This document shows, one piece after another, positions 9,246 to 18,825 of a stretch of DNA of 64,000 nucleotides. Where the stretch lies: positions 2,790,001 through 2,854,000 of the forward strand of contig CAWARU010000001.1 in the NCBI GenBank assembly GCA_963784575.1. Reading direction: 5' to 3'. Made by a program: the position numbers and the translations under genes. The notes beneath the pieces are model-generated. The model saw only the letters and a list, made by a program, of their open reading frames with translations, had not been told where the DNA came from and ran no database searches. Source of the DNA: CAWARU01 sp963784575. GTDB lineage: Bacteria; Pseudomonadota; Gammaproteobacteria; UBA6186; Azoamicaceae. Every line of letters begins with the position of its first letter. Position 1 is the first letter of the stretch.

Positions 9246-9906
9246 TTATTTTGAATAAAAGTTCTGAATAATAGGCCAAATTTCTGAAGCATGTTCGATG
9301 TAATAATCAGCTTGCCATAGCTTAGCCTCTGCAGTGCTGTTAATATAGCCAAATAATGCACATAGGGTAGTCATTTTTGCGGCTTTTCCTGCGACAATAT
9401 CGCGTTCAGCATCACCAATATAAATACACTGCTGTGCCGGAATATTTAAATTTCTCGCGGCCAATAATAAGGGATCTCGGATGCGGTTTTGGGTTTGGGG
9501 TTGTGTCGCCAGAAATGATGCAAGCTGCTCGATCCGATAGATGCATCTTCAGAAGTAGGGCTTCGGTAAGATTGGCGGGTTTGTTCGTGACGATACCCCA
9601 AGGAATATGATTATTTTCTAATAACGACAATAATTCTGGTATGCCTGGAAATTGCACGGTATGTTGCCCAAGGCAATTGCGGTAGTCATTTAAAAAGCGT
9701 TTAGCTTGGCTTTCATAAAGAGGATGCTCTTTGGAATAGCCGAAGCCAGTCTGCAGTACTGCGGCTACACCATGTGAAACAGAGGATCGAATATCGTCTA
9801 ATGAAAGCAACGGGAGATGATCTTCATTTCGCAATTTATTAATGACATAAAGAAAATCAGGTGCGGTATCAAGTAATGTGCCGTCTAAGTCGAATAATAA
9901 TGCCAT
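9246..9906 (-). pseudogene. gph: Phosphoglycolate phosphatase (HAD family), one-base frameshift
   Basis: The N-terminal 150 residues carry the HAD nucleophile motif DLDGTLLDT at the start and the TNKP motif (IVTNKP) in the middle. The C-terminal part (AARNLNIPAQQCIYIGDAERDI) carries the acidic metal-binding motif, but in another frame. Removing one base near 9473 joins them as PKPHPDPLLLAARN, giving about 219 residues, the usual length. The enzyme removes phosphate from 2-phosphoglycolate; in many gammaproteobacteria gph sits next to ubiG, whereas here the ubiG gene is about 3 kb away across the bufferin genes. The clean single-base lesion may be a sequencing error. Related HAD phosphatases cannot be excluded. 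Confidence 0.75.
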
Positions 9907-10004
9907 AGTGAATTTAACCTTAGTAAATTTACCTTTTGAGTGCGTCTCGGAGTTTATGATTGCGTTTTTTCGATGATATCATAATTCATCGAATTTTGAC
10001 CACA

Positions 10005-10064
10005 TTTGAAATACCCTTTGATATACCCTTTGATATACCCTTTGAGGTATCCTTTGAGATACCA
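10005..10064. repeat. Five tandem 12-bp repeats (TTTGATATACCC-like)
   Basis: Units start at 10005, 10017, 10029, 10041 and 10053. Units 2 and 3 are identical and the others differ at one to three positions. The array lies between the gph start and the bufferin operon, about 110 bases before bufA1, and could be a regulator-binding array or simple slippage product. Confidence 0.8.
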
Positions 10065-10173
10065 TTTCCTTTCCCTTCCTTTTCTTTTCTTGCCTTTCAA
10101 AAGTCATTAATTTGACAAAACATTTAATCTTTCACACAATTAAATTGTATTTCCAATATGTGGGAGATTTGTC

Positions 10174-10445
10174 ATGTCTAAAAACAAACAAATTCATCAT
10201 CCATAGTATTAGCACTTTTTACCACCAGTATTGCAGTAGGTTCACCCGAAAGCCTAGCCGCTGAAAAGACTGAACCGCCTAATGCTGAAAAGTGCTATGG
10301 GATTGTCAAAAAAGGGATGAATGATTGTGCAGGAAAATATTATCCTTGCCAGGGACAATCTACAAAAGATGGTGATCCTGGTGATTATTTATACGTTTTG
10401 GAAGGAACGTGTAAGAAAATAATGGGCGGAGTCAAGAAAGAATAA
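10174..10445 (+). pseudogene. bufA1: BufA1-type bufferin precursor (DUF2282), one-base deletion near its start
   Basis: From the ATG at 10174 (GGGAG upstream) the frame meets a stop after about ten codons. A one-base repair near 10195 opens a 90-residue product with a signal peptide (IVLALFTTSIAVGSPESLAA) and the DUF2282 hallmarks EKCYGIVKKGMNDCAG, PCQGQSTKDGDPGDY and EGTCKKIMGG. DUF2282 proteins are precursors of bufferins, periplasmic copper-binding peptides whose cysteines are modified by an MNIO enzyme. The four spaced cysteines remain. It is followed by bufA2, bufB and bufC, which fixes the identity. The lesion is either an assembly error or early decay. Confidence 0.75.
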
Positions 10446-10500
10446 GTAGGACCATTATTTCGGCCCTCTTATTCATTTTTTCATTTAAGGAGATATTTTT

Positions 10501-10764
10501 ATGGGAACAAAAAATGGCTTAGTTTTAGCAGGGATTGCAGCAGCTCTTTTAACGGCAGGTGGGGTTGCCATGGCAGGCGATGGTATGACAATCGCTAAAA
10601 ACGACATGGTAAAATGTAAAGGGGTAAATAGTTGTAAAGGTAAGAGCGACTGTAAAATGCCCGGCGGATTTTGTAAAGGCCAAAATAGTTGTAAGGGCCA
10701 AGGGTTTAAATTAGAAAAGTCTGAAAAACATTGTGAAAAATTAGGCGGAACCGTGATGGAATAA
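10501..10764 (+). CDS. bufA2: BufA2-type bufferin precursor
   Basis: The product is 87 residues. The ATG at 10501 follows AAGGAG. Residues 1-25 are a signal peptide ending in AMA. The mature peptide is Cys/Lys/Gly-rich with spaced motifs KCKGVNSCKGKSDCK, FCKGQNSCKGQGF and a final HC, matching the BufA2 class of MNIO-modified metallophore precursors. After processing it would bind copper or another soft metal in the periplasm. It is the only intact gene of the four-gene bufferin operon here. A strong hairpin terminator follows it, so precursor mRNA probably exceeds bufBC mRNA. Confidence 0.8.
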   Translation: MGTKNGLVLAGIAAALLTAGGVAMAGDGMTIAKNDMVKCKGVNSCKGKSDCKMPGGFCKGQNSCKGQGFKLEKSEKHCEKLGGTVME

Positions 10765-10806
10765 CCTTTCATAGAATAGCCTAACTGTATTGAACAATTT
10801 CTCTTT

Positions 10807-10846
10807 AGGTAAGGGTGTTTAACATCCTTACCTAATTAGATTTTTT
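10807..10846 (+). terminator. Rho-independent terminator or attenuator between bufA2 and bufB
   Basis: AGGTAAGG (10807-10814) pairs with CCTTACCT (10826-10833), extended by flanking T/A and inner TGT/ACA pairs, and is followed by TTTTTT at 10841-10846. Its place inside the operon suggests partial termination after the precursor genes. Confidence 0.8.
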
Positions 10847-10927
10847 ATAATAATCATCATTTTTGTCGATATACGTTTGTGTCATTATAAATTGTGTTTG
10901 TTCTGGATACGATAGGAAGGAGCCAAG

Positions 10928-11775
10928 ATGTCAGGCGGAAAAGGGTTGGAATTTGGTTTAGGGTTAAGAACAACTCACTATTCAACTATTTTAGAAACAT
11001 CTCCCCCTATCCATTGGTTTGAAATTATTTCTGAAAACTTCATGATGCCTGGAGGGAAACCTCTTTATATCCTAGCAGAATCCGCGAGCAGTATCCACTG
11101 GTTACTCATGGAGTTTCATTATCTATTGGGAGTACTCATCCTCTTAAACTGGGATTACTTGAAGCAACTGAAGACTCTTATTGCACGGATCAATCCTGTT
11201 CGGGTATCCAATTATTTATGCTGGACCGGGGTAAGCGGCTTAAATATGCATGATTTGCTGCCTCTCCCCGTATACAGAAGAAGTCTTAAATCATGTTGTG
11301 AAACGAATTAAAGAAGTACAAGATTACCTAGAAAGACAAATCCTTTTAGAGAATGTGTCTAGTTATGTTTCTTTTAAAGAATCGAACTTTACTCGAATGG
11401 GAATTTTTATCAGCAGTCACAAATGAAGCAAATTGTTTGATTTTATTGGACATCAATAATATTTATGTATCAAGTTTTAATCATGGATTTGATCCTTATA
11501 CCTATTTAAACTCGGTTCCTATTGAACGTGTCCAGCAATTCCACTAAGCTGGCCATACCAATAACACTGATCATATTATCGACACGCATGATGCCAGCAT
11601 TGTGGATCCCGTTTGGGAACTCTATGCTGCCGCGGTAAAAAGATTTGGTAATGTTGCAACCATGATAGAGCGAGATGATAATATTCCCCCGCTATCAGAA
11701 CTGCTTTTGGAATTGGAGCATGCAAGGAAGATTGCAAGCGATGTAACAGCAGAAAGATGTGAAGAAATTGTATGA
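10928..11775 (+). pseudogene. bufB: BufB, MNIO-family bufferin-modifying oxidase (DUF692), multiply disrupted
   Basis: The conserved DUF692/MNIO stretches are present but in three frames: GLGLRTTHYSTIL and HWFEIISENFM at the start, RVSNYLCWTGVSGLNMHDLLPLP, ENVSSYVSF, LLDINNIYVSSFNHGFDP and AGHTNNTDHIIDTHDASI. I count one deletion (near 11084), three insertions (near 11150, 11267 and 11393) and a TAA at about 11545 where HLAGH is expected. Repaired length is about 282 residues, usual for the family. MNIO enzymes use iron to oxidise precursor cysteines into heterocycles. The iron-binding His/Asp/Asn residues can all still be found. With five lesions this is either true decay or a poorly read stretch. 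Confidence 0.75.
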
Positions 11776-12561
11776 TGAAGAACATTCAAAGATTATTTTC
11801 AGGCCTACCTTTTAAACTCAGAGAAAACATCAACAGACGATGTTATTTTAAATCACATCGCAGGCAGCGGCTTTGTGTCTCCTGGAACTGGGCTTAACAT
11901 TTATTACAACGCGTACAGACTGAGGCTCATCGAAATTCTGCGTACTGATTTTCCAATGCTTAGGAAAATTATTGGGGGTAATGAATTTGAGGCACTAGCA
12001 CTGGAATATGTCGAAAACCGACCTTCGAAATTTCCTTCTGTGCGGCATTTTGGGCAAGAATTTTCAAGTTTTCTAAATGTCCATCCAGAATACTTTAAAA
12101 AACATATTTTTCCGAGATGGCCGCTTTTGAATGGGCACTGGGTGACACCTTCGATGCAGCAGATTCCGGTCATGAAACTTTGGAGACGTTGAAAAGCATT
12201 TCTGCAACAGAATGGCATCATTTGAAATTCAATTTTCATCCTTCTTTTCAAATCATAAAGTTAAATTGGAATGTTCCTCAGATTCTGGCAAGCCATTGAA
12301 TATGAAGAAAAGGAGATTCCGAAATATGTGAAAGCATCAGAACCGGTATTATGGATGCTAGTACGTTCAAATTTACAAAGTGCTTTTCGTGCTGCAGAAG
12401 AAAATGAATCCCATGCTTTAGAACTTGGACTGAATGGCAAAACATTTGGAGAAATCTGCGAAAAATTATGTGATAAAATGGCAGAAGATCAAGTACCTTA
12501 TTTTGCTTTAGGGTGTATGCAGAAATGGATCAGCGAAGGATTTATCTCTCAATTATACTAG
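11775..12561 (+). pseudogene. bufC: BufC, DUF2063 partner of the MNIO enzyme, three frameshifts
   Basis: The ATG at 11775 overlaps the bufB stop. The expected DUF2063 N-terminus (MKNIQRLFQAYLLNSEK-like, then SGFVSPGTGLNIYYNAYRLRL and FPMLRKIIGG) appears after removing an inserted T near 11802. A deletion near 12114 and an insertion near 12285 divide the rest: AAFEWALGDTFDAAD, then WQAIEYEEKEIPKYV through to ISEGFISQLY. Repaired length is about 262 residues. BufC helps BufB bind the precursor peptide. Downstream lies copy A of the dispersed repeat, which probably ends transcription. Confidence 0.72.
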
Positions 12562-12591
12562 CCTCAATGCATTGCCCATGAACGCCCATCT

Positions 12592-12728
12592 TTGGGCAAT
12601 CTCGCATTAAAAATTTAACAAAAATTGCTCATTTACTAGATTGTAAACTCCGCTTTTTTGTTAAATTTTTAAAGCGACCTTGCCTCAAATCTGGACGTTT
12701 TGTCTACATTAAAGCGGAGACCTTGAAC
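12592..12728 (-). repeat. Dispersed structured repeat, copy A (short form)
   Basis: About 137 bases match, in inverse orientation, the first 138 bases of the element at 18826-19058. Internally AAAAATTTAACAAAAA pairs with TTTTTGTTAAATTTTT, and CTCCGC with GCGGAG. It lies between the convergent ends of bufC and ubiG and could end transcription from both sides. Relative to copy B it lacks a GC-rich section of about 70 bases. Confidence 0.85.
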
Positions 12729-12755
12729 AATTACAATAAAATCTAGGGAAACTGT

Positions 12756-13484
12756 TCACGCTGGCTTCTTTGCTGCCGCCAGATAATTTATCGAAATATT
12801 TTTATTGATATAAGCTTCTTTCGTAAGAGGATTGTAGCTCAAACCTGCAAGCTCTTCGAGTTTTAAACCACTTGATTGAAGCCAAGTTTGTAATTCACTC
12901 GGACGGATTAATTTTTCATATTCATGGGTATTTTTTGGCAAAATCCGGAGCACATATTCTGCGGCTAGAATGGCAAAAAAATAAGATTTAAGATTACGAT
13001 TTAAAGTTGAAAAAAAGAGCTGACCACCTGGTTTCGTGAGCCTGGCAGCAGCTTCAATGAGCGATTTTGGATCGGGTACATGTTCTAGCAATTCCATGCA
13101 AGTGACGATATCAAATTGTTCTGGATGTTTCTCTGCAAAGTCTTCTGCTGTCACAGATTCATAGTGTATAGATAATTTTTCCGTATCGGCATGTTTTTTG
13201 GCAACTTCTATGAGCATTGTGCTTGCATCGATTCCTGTGACCACTGCACCTTTTTTTGCTAAACTTTCTGTTAAAATTCCTCCACCGCAGCCAATATCAA
13301 TGACCTTTTTATTCGTTAAGCTTGTGCAATCAGTAATAAATTGTAGTCGTGCAGGATTTAAATGATGTAAGGGTCCAGCCGCGCTATTTCTGTCCCACCA
13401 ATGCGCTGCTTCTTTTTCAAATTTGGCTATTTCAGCGGGATCACTATTTTGGCTATTTTTGTTAGTTTGAAAAGAAGTATTCAT
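12756..13484 (-). CDS. ubiG: Ubiquinone biosynthesis O-methyltransferase UbiG
   Basis: The product is 242 residues, the usual UbiG length. The SAM-binding motif VIDIGCGGG is at 61-69, followed by an acidic turn (VTGIDAS) and LLEHVPDP. The N-terminal FEKEAAHWWD and GPLHHLNPARL are UbiG signatures. It performs both O-methylation steps of the ubiquinone ring at the membrane surface, with the lipid intermediate as substrate. The start codon lies 23 bases inside the end of the Sel1 gene, so translation is probably coupled. It is the last gene of the argS-sel1-ubiG unit and ends next to repeat copy A. Confidence 0.93.
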   Translation of the reverse strand: MNTSFQTNKNSQNSDPAEIAKFEKEAAHWWDRNSAAGPLHHLNPARLQFITDCTSLTNKKVIDIGCGGGILTESLAKKGAVVTGIDASTMLIEVAKKHADTEKLSIHYESVTAEDFAEKHPEQFDIVTCMELLEHVPDPKSLIEAAARLTKPGGQLFFSTLNRNLKSYFFAILAAEYVLRILPKNTHEYEKLIRPSELQTWLQSSGLKLEELAGLSYNPLTKEAYINKNISINYLAAAKKPA

Positions 13485-14181
13485 CCTGGTTTTGATTCCT
13501 ATTAGTGTGAGATTTCGTGTCTTTGTGAGATTCCATCATGGTGAGATACCGAATGGCTTCCTGGTCTCCGCTTGCTGCAGCTTTCTTAAACCATTCTGCC
13601 GCAATAATATTATCTTTAGGCACACCGTTACCCTCTAAATAGGCCATACCGATGCGAGATTGTGCTTTGACACTCCCCTGTTCAGCTGCTTTGTGGAACC
13701 AGTCTAATGCTAATTTACGGTCCTCGGGTGTTGTTGCACTTTTAAATAAAAGTTCTGCAAGATTAAATTGTGCTTTGAGATGACCTTTTTCTGCGGCTTT
13801 TTGATACCATTGTTTCGCTTCAAAAAGGTTTTGTTTCATTCCAAGGCCTTGTTCATGCAACACTCCCAAACAGAATTCCGCTTCTTTAAGACCTTGCGCG
13901 GCAGCCAAACCAAACCAGTGCGCTGCGAATTGATAATCTTTCGTTGTTCCATTACCGGTATAGTATGCAAGACCGAGGTTGTATTGTGATGTTGCATAGC
14001 CTGCCTTTGCTTCGGTTTCGAGTGTGCGCAATTTTTCGAAGCTCAGTATTTCTTTATTGGTTCCTATGGTACTTTCTGTGTTACTTGCACCGAGCGCTTG
14101 AACTTGAAATGGAGTGATACCACAAACCAGAATAACCACAATAAAGAGAAAAAATCGAAATAAACGATAGATATCAATCAT
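13462..14181 (-). CDS. Exported Sel1-repeat protein
   Basis: The product is 239 residues. Residues about 5-30 form a signal peptide or anchor (FRFFLFIVVILVCGITPF). At least four Sel1-like repeats follow between about 55 and 215, with typical phrases such as YNLGLAYYTGNGTTKDY, AAHWFGLAAAQGLKEAEF and RIGMAYLEGNGVPKDN. Sel1 repeats form alpha-solenoids for protein binding; in Legionellales they occur in envelope and host-interaction proteins. It starts three bases after the argS stop and overlaps ubiG, so it is co-transcribed with housekeeping genes. The partner is unknown. Confidence 0.85.
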   Translation of the reverse strand: MIDIYRLFRFFLFIVVILVCGITPFQVQALGASNTESTIGTNKEILSFEKLRTLETEAKAGYATSQYNLGLAYYTGNGTTKDYQFAAHWFGLAAAQGLKEAEFCLGVLHEQGLGMKQNLFEAKQWYQKAAEKGHLKAQFNLAELLFKSATTPEDRKLALDWFHKAAEQGSVKAQSRIGMAYLEGNGVPKDNIIAAEWFKKAAASGDQEAIRYLTMMESHKDTKSHTNRNQNQDEYFFSN

Positions 14182-14184
14182 ACT

Positions 14185-15969
14185 TTACATCCTCGGCAGT
14201 GTTCTCAAACCTAGGATAGAAAGTCCTTGGTGCAGCACTTTTGCAACCACTTCACAAAGCAAGAGACGACTCTGCTGTTCCGCACTGCCTTCTACCCGGC
14301 ATTGGTGGAAAAAAATATGAAATTTTTCTGCTAAACGAAAGAGATAGTCTGTGAGGCGGTTTGGCAGAAGTTCTTCCGCTGTCTGCTCCAATACTTCTGG
14401 AAATTGGCAAACCATAAGTCCAAGGCTTATCTCGGATGGCTCTTGCAAGACAATGTTTGTATTGCTTTGCATCAATTCAGCCATATCAACTTTTGTTTTG
14501 CGTTGGATGCCGAGAATTCTAACATAGGCATACAATAAGAATGCAGCAGTATTTCCTTCAAAACTCAACATTTTATCATAGCTGAAGATATAATCACTGC
14601 TGCGGTGGCAAGAGAGATCTGCATATTTCACGGCATCCAAGCCCAAAATCATGGCAGATTCATCGAGCTCTTCTTGACTCATGTCAGGATTGCGTTCCAG
14701 AAGACTCTGCCTTGCTTTTTTGACTGCTTCCATTAAAAGATCGAGTAAGCGTTCTGTATCGCCTTCTCTGGTTTTAAATTTCTTTCCATCGGCACGCAGC
14801 ACCAATCCGAAATCCACATGATCAAGACGCACTTTTTCCGGATCATAATATCCTGCTTTTTTCGCAGCATCAAAAATCATTTTGAGATGCAGACTTTGTC
14901 CAGCATCAATGACATAAATGAGCCAATTACCTTGTTCTTCTTGTACGCGGTGCCTGAGTGCAGCGAGATCTGTGGTGGCATAATTATAAGCCCCATCTGA
15001 TTTTTGCAATATAAGCGGGAGGGCTTCATTATTTCTGTTCACATAACCTTCTAAAAACATGCATTTAGCGCCATCTGAAATAGTTATCAAACCTTTTTGT
15101 TCTAGGTCTTTTATCAGTTCGGGCAAATGTGGATTATAGAAGGATTCGCCTCTATCAATTAGATGAATGTCTAGTAAATCATAAATTTCTTGATAAGCAT
15201 CTTTTGAAATTTCACAAATATGCCTCCAGGCGCGTAATGCGTCCGATTGACCAGATTGGAGTTTGACCACTTCTTGTTGTGCATTTTTTTTGAAGACAGC
15301 GTCATCATCAAATCTTTTTTTCGAGGCTTTATACCATTTTACCAGATCGCCAAGATGGACCTTAGGAGAATTTTCCGCCGTAATTTCTGGCAAAACTTCT
15401 TTCAGATAAGTAATCAGCATGCCGAATTGGGTTCCCCAATCTCCGATGTGATTTAAAGGAAGCACTTCATGCCCTAAATAGCGGCATAATCTTGCCAAAG
15501 CATCACCGATGATGGTGGTGCGAAGGTGGCCAACATGCATTTCTTTTGCCACATTTGGCGATGAATAATCGATGATCACTTTGAGAGGTTTTTTGACCAG
15601 CGGGACACGTAATCTTGGATCACGGAGTTGTTCGGTGATAATTTCTGAAAGAAATTCCGGTGACAAACTAAAGTTAATAAAGCCAGGACCTGCAATTTCA
15701 ATATTCGAAAAGAGACTTTTGTAGTCGGATTTATTGAGAGATTCCAGCATTTTTTCTGCAATATTACGGGGGGGCACACGCAAAATCTTAGTGAGTTTCA
15801 TTGCGCTGTTGCATTGATAATGGCCAAATTTTTCTTGCGTCGCCTGGGTGATTTCGATGAGTTTGGGGTCAAGAGTGGCCGTTGTTTCGGGGAATGCTGT
15901 TAAGAGCGCTTCATAACAAGCTTTCTTGATGAGTTTTGAGAGGGTTAGGGTCTGTTCTGATTTATTCAA
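14185..15969 (-). CDS. argS: Arginyl-tRNA synthetase
   Basis: The product is 594 residues, close to the usual class I ArgRS length. The N-terminal additional domain precedes the HIGH-type motif HVGH at 145-148 within SSPNVAKEMHVGHLR, and the C-terminal anticodon-binding DALR domain runs to the end with the expected helices (LLYAYVRILGIQRK). It charges tRNA-Arg with arginine in the cytoplasm. The frame is intact throughout, in contrast with the neighbouring gyrA. It is the first gene of the argS-sel1-ubiG unit and is transcribed divergently from gyrA across a 177-base gap. Confidence 0.95.
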   Translation of the reverse strand: MNKSEQTLTLSKLIKKACYEALLTAFPETTATLDPKLIEITQATQEKFGHYQCNSAMKLTKILRVPPRNIAEKMLESLNKSDYKSLFSNIEIAGPGFINFSLSPEFLSEIITEQLRDPRLRVPLVKKPLKVIIDYSSPNVAKEMHVGHLRTTIIGDALARLCRYLGHEVLPLNHIGDWGTQFGMLITYLKEVLPEITAENSPKVHLGDLVKWYKASKKRFDDDAVFKKNAQQEVVKLQSGQSDALRAWRHICEISKDAYQEIYDLLDIHLIDRGESFYNPHLPELIKDLEQKGLITISDGAKCMFLEGYVNRNNEALPLILQKSDGAYNYATTDLAALRHRVQEEQGNWLIYVIDAGQSLHLKMIFDAAKKAGYYDPEKVRLDHVDFGLVLRADGKKFKTREGDTERLLDLLMEAVKKARQSLLERNPDMSQEELDESAMILGLDAVKYADLSCHRSSDYIFSYDKMLSFEGNTAAFLLYAYVRILGIQRKTKVDMAELMQSNTNIVLQEPSEISLGLMVCQFPEVLEQTAEELLPNRLTDYLFRLAEKFHIFFHQCRVEGSAEQQSRLLLCEVVAKVLHQGLSILGLRTLPRM

Positions 15970-16087
15970 TTTAACTATTCCTTTGAAGAGAGATATCTGT
16001 GAAGTTAGTAGGCAATCCTAGCAAAGTGTGAGGGTGCAAGTCAAGTGGCTGGAAGCTTATCTTTTGCTGTTAGAAACCTAAAATTTA

Positions 16088-16096
16088 TGGTACAAT
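16088..16096 (+). promoter_or_regulatory. Extended -10 promoter of gyrA
   Basis: TGGTACAAT matches an extended -10 element (TG, one base, TACAAT at 16091-16096), about 50 bases upstream of the gyrA ATG. No good -35 hexamer is seen, as expected for extended -10 promoters. A very similar TGGTATAAT precedes the tol operon. Confidence 0.45.
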
Positions 16097-16146
16097 AATA
16101 TCTTTGGTTATAAGTATAGGTCACCTCATTTTGGAGTATCGCATTT

Positions 16147-18823
16147 ATGGCAGAAATTGCCAAAGAAATTACCCGCGTTAGCATTGAAGACGAACTAAAA
16201 CAATCTTATTTAGATTATGCCATGAGTATCATCGTGGGCCGAGCCCTGCCCGATGCCCGTGACGGCTTAAAACCCGTGCATCGACGCGTATTATACGCCA
16301 TGCGCGAACTCGGAAATGATTGGAATAAGGCTTATAAAAAATCTGCCCGCGTAGTCGGGTGATGTCATCGGTAAATACCATCCTCACGGTGAAGGCGCTG
16401 TTTATGACAGCTTCGTTCGTATGGCGCAACCATTTTCCATGCGATACACCTTGATTGATGGCCAAGGTAATTTCGGCTCCATCGACGGTGATCCCCCGGC
16501 TGCTATGCGTTATACCGAAGTCCGCATGGCTAAAATTGCCCATAGCTTGCTTGCCGACCTTGATAAAGACACGGTCGATTTTGTTCCCAATTACGATGAA
16601 TCAGAATTGCAGCCTGCGGTATTTCCTGCTGCCTTCCCCAATCTTTTAGTCAATGGTGGTTCCGGTATCGCGGTCGGGATGGCTACTAATATTCCTCCTC
16701 ATAATTTGAGCGAAGTCATTGATGCCTGCCTCTATTTGATTGAACATCCTGAAACCTCCATTGAAGATCTGATGAAGTTCATTCCAGGACCCGATTTCCC
16801 AACGGCAGGTATTATTAATGGTCGAGCCGGCATCGTAGAAGGCTATCAAACAGGCCGAGGACGTGTTTTGGTTCGCGGCAGAGTTGAGATTGAAACCGAT
16901 GAAAAATCCAACAAAGAATCTATCATCATCATTGAATTACCTTATCAAGTTAATAAAGCGCGTTTAATTGAAAAAATTGCTGAATTCGTCAAAGAGAAGA
17001 AATTGGAAGGCATCACTGCATTGCGCGATGAATCAGACAAAGACGGCATGCGTGTGGTGATCGAATTGAGAAGAGGCGAACCAGCCGATATCATGGTCAA
17101 CAATCTCTATTCGCAAACCCAATTACAGGTTTCTTTCGGCATCAATATGGTTGCGTTGATAGACGGACAACCGAAACTCCTTTCCTTAAAAGAACTTTTG
17201 GAATGCTTTTTAAATCACAGAAAGCAAGTCGTTTCGCGCCGTACTGCCTTTTTACTGAAAAAATCCAGAGAAAGAGCACATGTTTTAGAAGGTTTAGGAA
17301 TTGCGCTTCGCGAATATTGATCCTGTCATCGAATTGATCAAAAAATCTCCTACACCTGCTGATGCTAAAGACTGAATTAATGGCGCGTACCTGGGCTCCC
17401 GGCATGGTGGCTGATATGTTGGAGCGCGCTGGTGCAGATGTCTGCCGTCCAGAGGAACTCGAGCCTCTGTTTGGATTGAGTAAGGCAGGGTCAGGAGCTG
17501 CGGCTGGCTATCGCTTGTCACCAGTACAAGCACAGGCGATTTTAGATTTAAGATTGCATCGCTTAACTGGTTTAGAACAAGAAAAAATCATCGAAGAATT
17601 TAAAGAAATCATTGTCACTATTCAAGATCTCCTAGATATTTTGGCGAATCAGAGCAGGCTCATGCAAGTTATTCGTGATGAATTGGTAGCTTATCAAACA
17701 GGAATTTGGCGAAAAAAGACGCACCGAAATTTTAAGTGATCATCAAGATCTCTCATTAGAAGATCTTATCTCTGAAGAAGATCGCGTAGTTACTTTATCT
17801 CATGCCGGTTATGTGAAGGCTCAGCCTTTAAGTGCTTATCAGGCACAACGCCGTGGCGGCAAAGGTAAGGCTGCAACTCGAGTGAAAGAAGAAGATTATA
17901 TTGAAAAGCTTGTGATTGCGAACACACACGATACGCTGCTCTGCTTCTCAAGCCAGGGTAAGGTATATTGGATAAAAGTCTATGAAATTCCAGTGGCAAG
18001 CCGTACTTCGCAAGGTCGCCCCATTGTAAACTTGCTGCCCTTGCAAGAAAATGAAAGAATTTCTGCCGTACTCTCGGTCAGGGAGTATTCCGAGGACAAA
18101 GCAGTCTTTATGGCTACCAGTAAAGGTACTGTGAAAAAAGTAGCTTTAACAGATTTCATGCGGCCGCGATCTTCCGGCATTATTGCTTTGGAATTGGATG
18201 AAGGCGATACTTTAGTCGGTGTCGATATTACCGACGGCAACCGCGATATAATGCTGGTCAGCAATGCCGGTAAAGCAGTGCGTTTTGCAGAAAGCGATGT
18301 TCGTACAATGGGCCGTACTGCTCGGGGTGTTCGAGGTATTAAACTGCAATCAGAACAACACATGATTTCCTTAATCGTGTTGAAAGAAAATGGCGCTATT
18401 TTAACTGCAACTCAGCATGGCTATGGTAAGCGTACTTCGGTCGAAGAATTCTCTGCGCATGGTCGTGGTGGTCAGGGTGTTATTGCCATTCAAACCAGCG
18501 AGCGAAATGGTGAAGTCATTGGGGCACAACAAGTCTTTGATAATGACGAGCTCATGCTCATCACAGATTCTGGTATGTTGGTTCGAACACGGATTGCGGA
18601 AATTTCTCAAGTGGGACGCAATACTCAGGGCGTTCGTCTCATCACGCTGTCAGAAGGTGAAAATTTAGTGGGTATACAGCGGATTGAAGAAGTGCAGTGC
18701 TTGGCAGGAAGTGAGGCAGGCGAGAGTAATGACGCAGCTGACGCAGGTGAGACAATTTCTACAGATGATGATTCTGGTGAACCGAGCGATTCAGCTTCAG
18801 CAAGTGATGCAGAAGAATCGTAA
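16147..18823 (+). pseudogene. gyrA: DNA gyrase subunit A, broken by four one-base insertions
   Basis: Four frames together give a complete GyrA of about 891 residues. The start (AEIAKEITRVSIEDELKQSY), the QRDR region, the catalytic tyrosine in AAMRYTE, the GyrA box QRRGGKG and an acidic tail are all present. Extra bases lie near 16360 (GGG for GG), 17308, 17370 and 17703. Each repair restores conserved sequence exactly, for example ARVVGDVIGKYHPHG and ALANIDPVIELI. Gyrase is essential, so sequencing errors are the simplest explanation. ParC is excluded by the NKAYKKSARVVGD block and the GyrA box. The position equal to E. coli Ser83 is Gly. The gene starts with GGAG upstream and ends at repeat copy B. 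Confidence 0.9.
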
Positions 18824-18825
18824 AA

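Noticed and set aside
16147..18823. Programmed +1 frameshifting in gyrA at each TGA
   Set aside because: The conserved protein is restored only if the extra base is removed upstream of the TGA at three of four sites, so skipping at the stop would leave wrong residues. Four events would also give little protein.
16147..18823. ParC instead of GyrA
   Set aside because: The NKAYKKSARVVGDVIGKY block, the QRRGGKG box and the acidic C-terminus are GyrA features.
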